DNA of 64,000 bases from Zelopaecilomyces penicillatus (lineage: Eukaryota > Ascomycota > Sordariomycetes > Hypocreales > Pseudodiploosporaceae), in contig VCCP01000003.1 in the NCBI GenBank assembly GCA_005765155.1, positions 5,332,001 through 5,396,000 of the forward strand. The letters are read 5' to 3'. The translations under genes and the position numbers were made by a program. Under the pieces are notes generated by a model that saw only the letters and a list, made by a program, of their open reading frames with translations, had not been told where the DNA came from and made no database searches. Positions 55,401 to 64,000 of this stretch are shown one piece after another (position 1 is the first letter of the stretch; each line of letters starts with the position of its first letter).

Positions 55401-58247
55401 AGGGCACCAAAAGTCCTCCTCTAGACTCAAGTCCTCGGCAATTTCAAGCGTTGCCTTGCTAGCATGGTGAAGCCAATGTTTAACAGTGTAAGCCAGCGCT
55501 TTGTCCTTGATGATGTCCATTTCAGGGTCGTCATCGTCGTCAGAGTCAGAGTCACTCTCCGCATAACCATTATCGCTATCGTTATCCGAGGATTCCTCGG
55601 TGTCATTGTGCACATCTTCAACGGCGGTCGCCTCGTCTTCACCCTCAGCCTTCGTTGTATCAGCTGTGCCCTCTTCTCCAGCACCGTCAGCCCGCTCTGC
55701 ATTCTCCTCGTTGCGTGAAGAAGATGTTCTTTCTGGAAAGTCGAAGCTGTCTTTGATGTGTGAGAAACAACGCAATGATAGAACGCCGTGCTGCCACTTG
55801 GTCTCTTCATCATCCAAGCCCAGCAACACCTTGGCATTCTCGCGCAAGTGGTTTTTGATCACAACGTTCATGAAGCCCACAATCGTGTCCGAATTGCTGT
55901 TCCGTTTCATGAATAAAAGCGGCTTGCACTGCTGAATTAGTTTGCGGAGTTCGGCTTTCTCCTCATCATTGGAGGCCAGTCCAGCGAGAATGCCAAGCTC
56001 CGATTCGGTTGGATCCTCAAAGGTCAGCACAAGCGTTCTTAGCAACTCCTTGATTTTTTCCTTGTTGCTGTCATTGAATGTAAAGATTTGATACCAGGCA
56101 TAATCAAGGAGCGCTTTCAAATCCTGTGGCATTTTCTCGAGAGTCTTGCGAACCTTCAGATCACTCTCCTTGTCTGAGAGTTCTCCAAGCTGAATGCACG
56201 TTATATCGATCCACTGCGTGTTTTGGGCGCGCCTACCAATTAGACTGCTGGCGAAGTAGGCGAGAGCTCGGTTGTACTGCTTTTGCTCTCCAAGTGATGA
56301 GACCATCTTCTTCGCATGCTTGCGCAACTCAAGTTGAACTTGGTTCTCATATTTGCTATCTTCCAGGTCAATAACTCGAACGCCATCAATTTTGAGTGCC
56401 GTATTGACATTGTGAGCCTCTCTGCTAGTGATAAACCACCGGGTTGGGACGCGCTTTGTATTTGTGGCGCGCATACACTCCAGGTCTCCAGCAATGAAGT
56501 CCATCAGTTTGATAGTGGAAGCAGACTCGGCCGGGAGAGCGTGGAGATTATTGAGCACGAAGAAGACCCTATTGCCAATGAACTCATCTGCAAGCATATC
56601 CTGTATTGATTGCCACATGTTTTCTACCGTGACTTGGGCATATTGTGTTTTGCTGGTCTCGTCCTTTCCCTTCTTTCTGTTGAAGGTCTTGGCATATGGT
56701 GCTAGGGTCTCTTGCTGGTTAATTAGTTGTCTGATAACAGCCTTGAGGACATCCTCAGCCGTACAGTACTCTGCCGTGGCATCGCAAAAGAAGTATGCCA
56801 AGAGAATAGGACCCTGGCCGGTATCCTTTTCTTCATTCTCCCTTATTAGTTTCTCAATGCCCTCGAGTGTCGCCATGGTTGCGCTTGTCTTTCCATGGCC
56901 TTCACGACCACGCAGGTAGATGCAGTCCACTGGTTTGACAGGCTGTTCTTCATCATCAGTTGAAATCCGCCCTAGCCACTCTGTGTATTCTGCTTCTCGT
57001 GGTATCCAAGTGGATGGAGCAAATGACTGAGATAATGTCTTGCGCTTCTTCTGCACCTGTGCACCATCCAGCGCCTCCATAATACCATTGATCAATGTGC
57101 GGTCAATGTCTCGGACAGAATTCAGGCGATTTCTGACTGCCAGCTGAGCACCGTGAATAATCCTCTTCACTGGGTCTCGAACCATCTGCGTCCACCTCTC
57201 ATCCTTGGGGCCGTCGAATTTGACCAAGTCCCGATGATTACAGGCCAGCCCCAACTCCTCCACACCAGGGAGAGTTGCGGAATCTCGTTTCACAAACTCG
57301 GCGTATTGCTTTGGTATTAGGCTTTTGGTCAGTCCGAAAAGACTTGGCAAACCAACCATCTGCGAGAAATCGGTGGGGTGTTCTTCCCAGAAACAGAATA
57401 GATCAATACTCTGGCTGCCTTTTTGAGCAAGACGCATGAGATCATGCTTGAGCTGACGTAACTCCTCGTCTCCAGGATTCATGAGATCGAGCAGTTTGGA
57501 TGAGGTTGCAGCATCAATCTTCTCAGCGAAGTGTGCATACATGGCCGCTACAGCAGCTACTGGAGCACCACCAAACGGCGCCCCGAAGAAGACACAGGCA
57601 GTGATGGCCTCAAACATGATGGGGAATAGATCTCGACGAGAATCTGCCAAAGTAATGGCTTTTGCGATAACGAGACCTCCCATGCTATGACCAATGAATA
57701 CAATTGGCCGTCGTTGACAGCTCTGCGCAGCTCAAGTCAGCATCTCAGTCTTTTTTCCCCTGCAAGGAATCTTCTCATAATTCACGTACTGTTCTTTTGC
57801 TTCTGAGTCCCACTAACAAGCCCATGGCAATGTTGCCCATGAACTGCTTCACCTTGAGCTGGCCCGTCCATGCTGAATCATACATGTACAGCAGCAAACG
57901 GGCCCTGGGGAAATCTCTCTGCAAGCCATCCGTGTGCGTAGTCCAGTTGAAGTCAGTCTTGCTGGACTTCCAACTATCGTCTGGATTCGCGCCCAATCCA
58001 GGAACAAAGACAATGCTGTGAGGAATGGCTGTTAACGACGCCACATCTTCAGGGGCCCGTACAGATGGCTGGCTTACTCTAAATCGGGTGATACATTCGG
58101 CTTATCAAGCGGATACAGCTCCTTGATTCCCTGTTGGACTACCTCATAGCCCTTCTTCTTCTTCGATGATGCAGCAGCGGTAGCTGCAGTGGCCGCATTG
58201 GAGTTGGGAGCCTTGCGGGTGGCCGAACGGTGCAAGCTGGCCGACAT
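52408..58247 (-). CDS. NLR-type protein: alpha/beta hydrolase (SesB-like), NACHT, ankyrin repeats
   Basis: Exons on the minus strand 58247-58078, 58015-57790, 57722-55209 and 55149-52408, giving 1883 residues; introns are 62, 67 and 58 bp. After a short basic N-terminus the hydrolase domain begins IVFVPGLGANPDDSW and carries the nucleophile elbow GHSMGG at about residue 145. The NTPase P-loop is GREGHGKTS at about 404-412, with ILLAYFFCD after it. Ankyrin repeats start at about 970 (TPLHFAAFLGRPNIVDELLN, TPLHMAAFGGHVQVMKKLLV) and run to about 1450, broken by an acidic insert. The last 400 residues are Pro/Gln/Ser-rich, ending PPPPPPGGYYAPPQPSYRG. Such proteins act as fungal innate sensors and in heteroincompatibility; the ligand here is unknown. 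Confidence 0.93.
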
Positions 58248-59153
58248 GATGTCGACGTGGTCTCAGTCGACCGTCGCTATTAATTTCGGTCGATTAATTG
58301 TTGCTGGCTCGGAATGGGCCTCAATGGTGTGGGGACCAAACAGCTTTATTTCTTTGGAGCCCCCATGAAAGTGCGTGCGTGTGTCGTCTCCACCGCCCAT
58401 GGCAACGAAGCTCTGTGGTTCGACCGAGATGGGGCAACTCGGACATGGAATAACATGGCATGCCAGGGTTGGTGCATGTAGTCTCGGAAATGGCACGACT
58501 CAGCCTTGTGCCTACGGAAACGACTAGAAACGCTCGCTAGAGCCGAGATGGTAAGTTAAATCCACCACGAATGGGACGGAAGATGGGGGGGACGGGCCGC
58601 TTTCCATAGCGACTGCTCACATGCGACGAATAAGGCTGCGGCGTCGTCTGATATTTGAGCCCAACGAGGTCTGAAGGATCATCAAGCCATCTCAGCTTGC
58701 AGGGGTAGCGGCCAGGAGATGACCTGATTACTGGTCTGCTTACGCGCCTCTGGCCCACAGCTGCATGGAAGGCGTGGAAGCGAAGGGCCTTGAAGCTTGA
58801 GTCTGCATGTAGGCAAATGATTCAAGGGAAATTAGACTGGTGGTAAATGCGGCTCTGCGTGCTGCTCTTGGTAACGCGTGCGCGGCTAACTGGGATTCGG
58901 GACATGAGCACACGTTGGGGGTGAGACGACCTGAGACCAGCTGGCATGCATGTAGTCTGCGGATAGGGTTAGTCATGGCCCGGTGAGATTCTGACAAAGC
59001 CAGGTTCGCCAACCGCCACGATGCCCTGGACAATTTCTCATCAACGCCAACCACGGCCAATCCATGGCTTCATAAGGGTTGGGAACCCCGCGGACTGTCT
59101 GAAAGGTCCAAGCAGCTCAGCACGGCAAACACGGCAACCCCCCCCAAAAAAAC
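58248..59153. other. Upstream region of NLR and DUF6601-like genes
   Basis: Divergent starts 906 bp apart. No other gene is supported. Confidence 0.5.
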
Positions 59154-60152
59154 ATGAAGAGATCGCCACCTTTCAGCATCCAGGCCCTCAAGGGAGGCGA
59201 TGGTTTCAATCACACAGCCGTGCCAGGAGTCAACGATGCCGCCCACTTCTGGGCTTTGCTCCCCGCCAGCAGTCGCGCGAAGACTGATGACATCTCAACT
59301 CCGTCAGCAAACCTCCATTATTTCCTCGAAAAAGAGCTCTTCGTGAAGAGAATCAATGCTATTCAAGACTGGCTGTGGGCTTGTGGCCGACCCATGCCCC
59401 CCCGCCCTCTGCATTACCAGCTTGTTCTGTCGCGAGACATCATCGTTACAGAGGCTGCCGAGTTGCACCTTGTCTGGGGACCTAAAGGCATCCACGTCAA
59501 GCCCTTGCCAGAGTACCTGCTAGACAGAGAGTTCTGGCAGACTCACATCATCGGCGATGGCGGCTCAGAACCCCAGGAGCTTGAGAAATGTGCCCGGGGT
59601 TTCCTTTTTTCGTACTGCGCGCTCATTGCATACAAGAGCGACTTTCGCATCGCCAAGGATCATGGTCTTTTGCCAGAAAATCTAAGCTGGGAGAGCTGGA
59701 AGCTCTTTTCCGCACAAATCTTGGAGAGCCATTGCTTTGCGGCTGTTAATCCGAGGTACTGGTACGGTGAACTTCGCCTTGGTCGCCTGAACAAGGTGTA
59801 TCGGTTCCGAAAACTTTCCTTATTTCGAGGCTACTCAAGGATAGCTGGCTACGCCGTTTACGGCGACTTGATCCGTGACAACTTTGCCGCTCTTATTACC
59901 CTGCTTGGTTATGTTGTCATCGTCCTCACTGCGATGCAAGTCGGGTTGGCGACGGACAAGCTAGTCGCCAACGAGGCATTCCAAGCCGCTAGCTACGGCC
60001 TCACTGTCTTTGCCATTATTGGCCCGCTTATCGCCGGTGTTTCCATCATATTATTTGCTTTTATCTGGATCTTGAGTAATTGGCGGGCCACAAAACGCTA
60101 CGAGGGCAGGAGATTCAAGGATATTGGCGTGGAGCCATATTGGAGGGACTAA
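59154..60152 (+). CDS. Fungal integral membrane protein (DUF6601-like)
   Basis: Single exon of 332 residues. The N-terminal two thirds is soluble, with RPLHYQLVLSRDIIVTEAAE, LHLVWGPKGIHVKPLPEYLL and DREFWQTHI, the pattern I associate with the uncharacterised fungal DUF6601 family, and an aromatic AAVNPRYWYGELRLGRLNKV segment. Two hydrophobic spans lie near the C-terminus (ALITLLGYVVIVLTAMQVGL and TVFAIIGPLIAGVSIILFAF), followed by a basic cytosolic end. No enzymatic motif is seen. It is divergent from the NLR gene and convergent with the isoprenoid synthase. Confidence 0.7.
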   Translation: MKRSPPFSIQALKGGDGFNHTAVPGVNDAAHFWALLPASSRAKTDDISTPSANLHYFLEKELFVKRINAIQDWLWACGRPMPPRPLHYQLVLSRDIIVTEAAELHLVWGPKGIHVKPLPEYLLDREFWQTHIIGDGGSEPQELEKCARGFLFSYCALIAYKSDFRIAKDHGLLPENLSWESWKLFSAQILESHCFAAVNPRYWYGELRLGRLNKVYRFRKLSLFRGYSRIAGYAVYGDLIRDNFAALITLLGYVVIVLTAMQVGLATDKLVANEAFQAASYGLTVFAIIGPLIAGVSIILFAFIWILSNWRATKRYEGRRFKDIGVEPYWRD

Positions 60153-60787
60153 GTCGCAGTCTCTTCTTTTTATATGGACATATATTGTCATTGTCTTGGT
60201 GATGTGCCAGAGAGTAAAATTTTGGAGAAGCTGATAGACAAATTTTTTTTTTTTCTATATTGCCTGATGGTTTGGCATTAGCATAGCATAGCATACTTAG
60301 CATAGCGTGAGCGTGAACAAATAGATATTGTCTATTGCAGGAGTCTGATCCAAATTGACTGTATGCTGTCTATTCTGCGACCTGGGATTGTCGTATGCTG
60401 GCGAATTCGTAGTTGTACGTCTAAAATATTGGCCATTTTGTAAGATCTACCATCTCCCTGGCAGTCCGATCGCTGCTTCATGCAACAGGCTCTGGGTAAC
60501 CACTATATGTAGATCCGATTGGCTACCAAGATCCGTAAGCGTGTTGTTACCGGATTCGCATGAGATGTGGTCCATTTATGTACTAAACATCAGACGGCCC
60601 ATTAATGCTGATCCCGAGATTCCAGATAGTCTGGCTCGAAACCCTGCGTGTGTCATCAACGCACGCTTTTTGTAGCCAAATCAGGCTCGTCAGGCGGCAT
60701 TAGTGCTTTGAATGTTCCGGAAATTTTAATTAATGACTGACGGGCCGAAGGCGATCTTATCATACAGCATCCAAGGGTATTCTTGCT
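60153..60787. other. Convergent 3' region
   Basis: About 635 bp between the stops of the membrane protein and isoprenoid synthase. It has a short run of agcat/tagcatagcata repeats around 60278-60306 and no gene. Confidence 0.6.
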
Positions 60788-62247
60788 TCAAAAATAGCCA
60801 TCAATCAAACGCATGAGCAGCTTCTCTTTCTCCACAGGGCTCAGCTTCCCATCACGCCCGAGCCGCTGCATTTCACTTATGGGGCCTTGATTACCCCCGC
60901 CGCCAACCATGATGAAGCTGATGAGATACCAAAGCATGTCGCGTGGCATGTTCAATCTGGTCAATTCCTTTGCTGCCTCAGCATACTTTTCCATGTTACG
61001 CCGCATTCTGAGCTTCACGCGGTCGTACATGCCGTACTTGTGATACATGGTCAGCACGCAACGCGCGTCGCTCTCGTCATGGGTCCCGTAATGACGTTGC
61101 AGAACGTCGAAGATCTCCTCACGCTGTTGCTCGCTTAGGCTGCTGTCATCTTGGCGAGCTGTTTCGAGCGCTTCGAGCAGGAACCTGCTGTAGACTTCGC
61201 CCGACATAATGTCTGAGAGCTCGTCCTTGGTGGCCTTGTCCACCGGTGTCTTGGAATCGGGGTTATCCTGGAGGTCGTCGAGAATGCAGGTTAAATCCGT
61301 GGCTCGGAATATCTGATCGCGAAGGATGTGGATATCGTCTCGTTGGATGCTGGTATAGCACGCGGCGAGGCGTGGAATCTCGAACAAGTACCACACATAT
61401 TGGAAAGCACGAAGGTAATTCTGTGATAGCAAAGTATCGAGCGTTACAAGCCTGACCTGGAATGGGCATTGAGGTTTCCCCTCCTGTTTCGTCTCAATCG
61501 TCTGTAAAAAGGACGAAAAGCACCAATAGTAAGCATTGCGCTGCTGAAAGTCGTCCATTAGCTGCACAAGACCTGCTTTTGCAGGATGATTATCCGGCAC
61601 ACAACTCCGCATGATTAGTTTGGCCAGCTCGTTAAGCAACAAACAATCCGTCTCAATCGGAACAGAACTCCTGAGATGCCATGCCGTAGCGCCGCTTCGA
61701 GTCGTGGCGCCGTCAACCTTGTCGTCGACAATAACGGTTGCAGAGGTTGCTAGTTCTGACGCGGCTGCCAGAGCATAGACAATTCGCATATGTGCCGGTG
61801 TCTGATATTCATCACTCGTCATGCGACGGTAAAAGTAAAGAATGGACTTTGTAGTGAAGTAATCGTCCCATGTCGGCACATTCTCAACGACCTAGCAAGA
61901 ACAATGTATAATGTGAGACGCTGTACAGCGGTCAGGATATTGGCAGGAGGAGTTACATATTGAATGCGTTTCCGCGAGAAACTGAGCATCCATGGCTCTT
62001 CGATCTCCCCCAGCAGCGGTATACCGGCAAGTTCTCGAAAGGCTGGGATAAACTTTTCTTTCACCTCCTTTTCGATCAGTTCTTCCAGAGGCGATTCATT
62101 GAGACCGAAGGCTTGTTTGTGGCAATTTTCGACCGGCAGAGCTAGGTCTCGCACGTCGACACCACCGACGGGATCGCGAGACCATTTATTGATGAAGTTT
62201 TTGAGAACTTGATTCTCGTCATTCAAGTATTTCATTAGTCGGCTCAT
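60788..62247 (-). CDS. Divergent class I isoprenoid synthase (trans-prenyltransferase type)
   Basis: Exons 62247-61957 and 61891-60788 with a 64-bp intron, giving 464 residues. Two Asp-rich motifs that hold Mg2+-diphosphate are visible: VIVDDKVDGATTRSG (DDxxD followed by a Thr-Arg-Ser-Gly where synthases have Arg-Arg-Gly) and ATDLTCILDDLQDN (second DDxxD-like motif). Downstream KTPVDKATKDE resembles the Gly-Lys-x-Thr-Asp region of farnesyl diphosphate synthases only loosely. This fits a secondary-metabolism prenyl synthase or cyclase. The start at 62247 lies at the overlapping stop of a 62-codon upstream frame. It is divergent from the P450 at 63651, a common arrangement in terpenoid clusters. 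Product unknown. Confidence 0.75.
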
Positions 62248-62432
62248 GATGCCTTGTTGTGGGGGTTGCAATTGCGATAACGGGCCAATGTGGGGAGATC
62301 TCCCAACAGGAGGCTCGTGATGGGCTGATTATTCGGGTTCAAGTCTAGAGTTGGAGATTCTGAGCCGCAAGAGACAGGATGATGGCAGTTGGATGAAGAT
62401 GGCTGAGGACGTAGGTTATATTGATCGGACAT
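62244..62432 (-). other. 62-codon upstream frame overlapping the synthase start
   Basis: An ATG at 62432 opens a frame (MSDQYNLRPQPSSSNC...) whose TGA overlaps the synthase ATG as ATGA. It could be a regulatory upstream frame allowing reinitiation, or the true N-terminus displaced by a frame change. Confidence 0.5.
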
Positions 62433-63650
62433 GTGGTTCGACTAGTCCGGCAGTGCAAAGATGTGGCGTGGAGCCATTTGAGCCACGATCATGAACTGGA
62501 TCAAGACTCATTTCAGGGGCGGGACTTGGCAAGGGCCCTAGGTCTCTAGCTGGACTCCCTACCATCGAGTACCCAATAGTAATTGAATTGGTAGTGTTTC
62601 GTTAGGGCTCAGCTACACAAGAGGTAATTCTGAGCTGTCGCGCTAGTTCGGCCCCCTTTTGACCCGTTGATCCATCGACTGCGCGGGACAAAGTGGAGAG
62701 GAGGCCAGTGCTTTGACTGGAGGAATTGCTGAAGATATTCGCCTGTCCGTTATCATTCGGTTGTCGCTGGAACGGCTGAATCAAAGTTTGGTTTGCTGCC
62801 CCTCCAACTGTTGGTGAGGCTGAAGCCGGAAGATTCTGCCTTTGCGTTGAGGTGTGGAGGCTGAGAACTGTGCGAGGATCCATGAGTTCTGCTTGGTACT
62901 CGCAGCTTTGAGGCAGCATGATGTGGTTTCTCTTCCTTGTAAATGCTGTTAACGGGCGATGAAGGCGCAAACGCATGAAGCCTGTCTTCTCACCGTCTCT
63001 CCAGTTGGGATTTGCATCAAGCTCTGGCTGGCAAGCCCTTGGCCCAAACTGTCGGGTTGCACGATGAGAGGCTTTAGGTCACATCCGTAACTGTCATCGA
63101 TATGTCAATTGTCATAGCCCGCCTGTAGCTTGCCTGTAGTCCGCCTGTAACCCTCTTTAGCCCCCTGTAGCTTCATGTCGCTAGCCAATGGCTCCCCGGT
63201 AGTTCGTTGTGGCGAGACCCGGCATATGCGCCTGCATTGGTCTTCTGCTAGTCTCCCCTCCAGCTCGCCCAACGAACACCTTTCACAGCGTTTGACGCGG
63301 AAATCAGGTCATGTGGCATAGACGCAACGAATATACACGGGGTGATAGGAAGCTTAAAGTAGCATCAAGATGTGACCAAAAAGCCTTGATTCCTGAAGGA
63401 GCCAAATACTAGGGATATAAAGCAAAGGAGCACTCACGCAATAGCCGGCCATAGCCGAAAGCGAGCTCAACACAGCCTCAATACTACATTTTGTTCTTGC
63501 CCCTCTAGTTATCTGCTCATAGTCAGGCAGAAAACCACATGAACCCCTTGGAAATGTGACTTTCTCTTTTCGTTTACGTGCCCAGAGGACGCAAGCATCG
63601 ATCATTAACATACAGGAGTAGCTGTCAGTCTTCTGTATCTCCTCAGAATC
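62433..63650. other. Divergent region between isoprenoid synthase and P450
   Basis: A minus-strand frame at 62602-62976 codes for a Gln/Ser-rich sequence (up to 124 residues) without a domain I know; it could be a fragment of a regulator, but there is no zinc-cluster or bZIP motif. Otherwise nothing is seen. Confidence 0.4.
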
Positions 63651-64000
63651 ATGGTCGTCTTTCTAGATGAGTTTGGCTACCAAAAAGTCTCTGTCGTCGT
63701 CGCTGCAATTGTGAGTATTGCTCCCTCTGTTGTGGCCAGTTTTAAAAAACGTTGTACTCATGAACGAACACGCAGCTGCTAGCCATCTCCAGTGTCCAAG
63801 TGGTCTGGAATATTTTCTTTCATCCTCTCAGAAACTTCCCGGGACCTTTAGCCTGGGGCGCGACGGGATTATGTCGTCACTACCGATTAACATCGGGCAA
63901 ACTGGGGCACGATTTGGTTGCGCTTCACAAAAGATATGGCGGGATTGTCAGGATAGCCCCGAACGAGCTATCTGTTGTCGATGCGCGCGGCTGGAAAGAC
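63651..64000 (+). CDS. Cytochrome P450, N-terminal part
   Basis: Truncated by the right window edge. Exons 63651-63710 and 63776 onward with a 65-bp intron. The first 30 residues form a membrane anchor (SVVVAAILLAISSVQVVWNI), followed by FFHPLRNFPGP, the proline-rich hinge of microsomal P450s, then LHKRYGGIVRIAPNELSVVD, the usual beta-1 region of fungal P450s. The heme-binding end lies outside. It is an ER monooxygenase, probably acting on the product of the neighbouring isoprenoid synthase, but that is inferred from position only. Confidence 0.92.

Noticed and set aside
1..64000. CRISPR arrays, bacterial operons, rRNA or intact transposons.
   Set aside because: None were seen; spliced eukaryotic genes fill the window and no transposase, reverse transcriptase or terminal repeats were recognised.

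Overview
The window is nuclear DNA of a filamentous ascomycete, most likely a hypocrealean Sordariomycete. Coding genes are broken by short introns (48-130 bp, GT...AG). The left half carries a complete MAT1-1 mating-type locus (MAT1-1-3, MAT1-1-2, MAT1-1-1) between APN2 and SLA2. SLA2 is followed by the order eL21, uS4, SLU7, REV3, TEX2/NVJ2 that I know from Fusarium and relatives. I cannot name the genus from sequence alone.

Layout. 1-1042: 3' end of APN2 (DNA repair). 1043-6156: the MAT1-1 genes; MAT1-1-3 and MAT1-1-2 are divergent from one promoter and MAT1-1-1 follows. 6157-11938: an expanded gap between MAT1-1-1 and SLA2 with two non-canonical genes, an orphan 370-residue protein and an HNH-type nuclease gene that appears frameshifted near its end. 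11939-15455: SLA2 (endocytic actin adaptor). 16995-31317: housekeeping block with eL21/uS4 (divergent ribosomal pair), SLU7/REV3 (divergent pair), a TEX2/Nvj2-like lipid-transfer protein and the mitochondrial protein mL45/Mba1. 31511-33987: a urea-permease-like sodium:solute symporter. 35152-37868: a Rim4-like protein with three RRM domains, with long spliced-looking leader sequence upstream and an inverted degenerate copy of its own 3' end at 39177-39507. 42806-43911: a secreted GLEYA-like protein.

The right end is accessory in character: a Poa1-like macrodomain protein, a HET-domain protein, two small tandem coiled-coil paralogs, a large NLR-type protein (alpha/beta hydrolase, NACHT, ankyrins, low-complexity tail) and a DUF6601-like membrane protein. 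From 60788 to the window end lie a divergent class I isoprenoid synthase and the start of a divergently transcribed cytochrome P450, probably the edge of a terpenoid biosynthetic cluster.

The most notable signals are the two extra genes inside the MAT interval, the inverted repeat that would make the Rim4-like transcript self-complementary if the leader is transcribed, and the tandem coiled-coil orphans between the HET and NLR genes. Exon boundaries were derived by hand from splice consensus and reading-frame continuity. No search or alignment was run, and all family names come from motif recognition.
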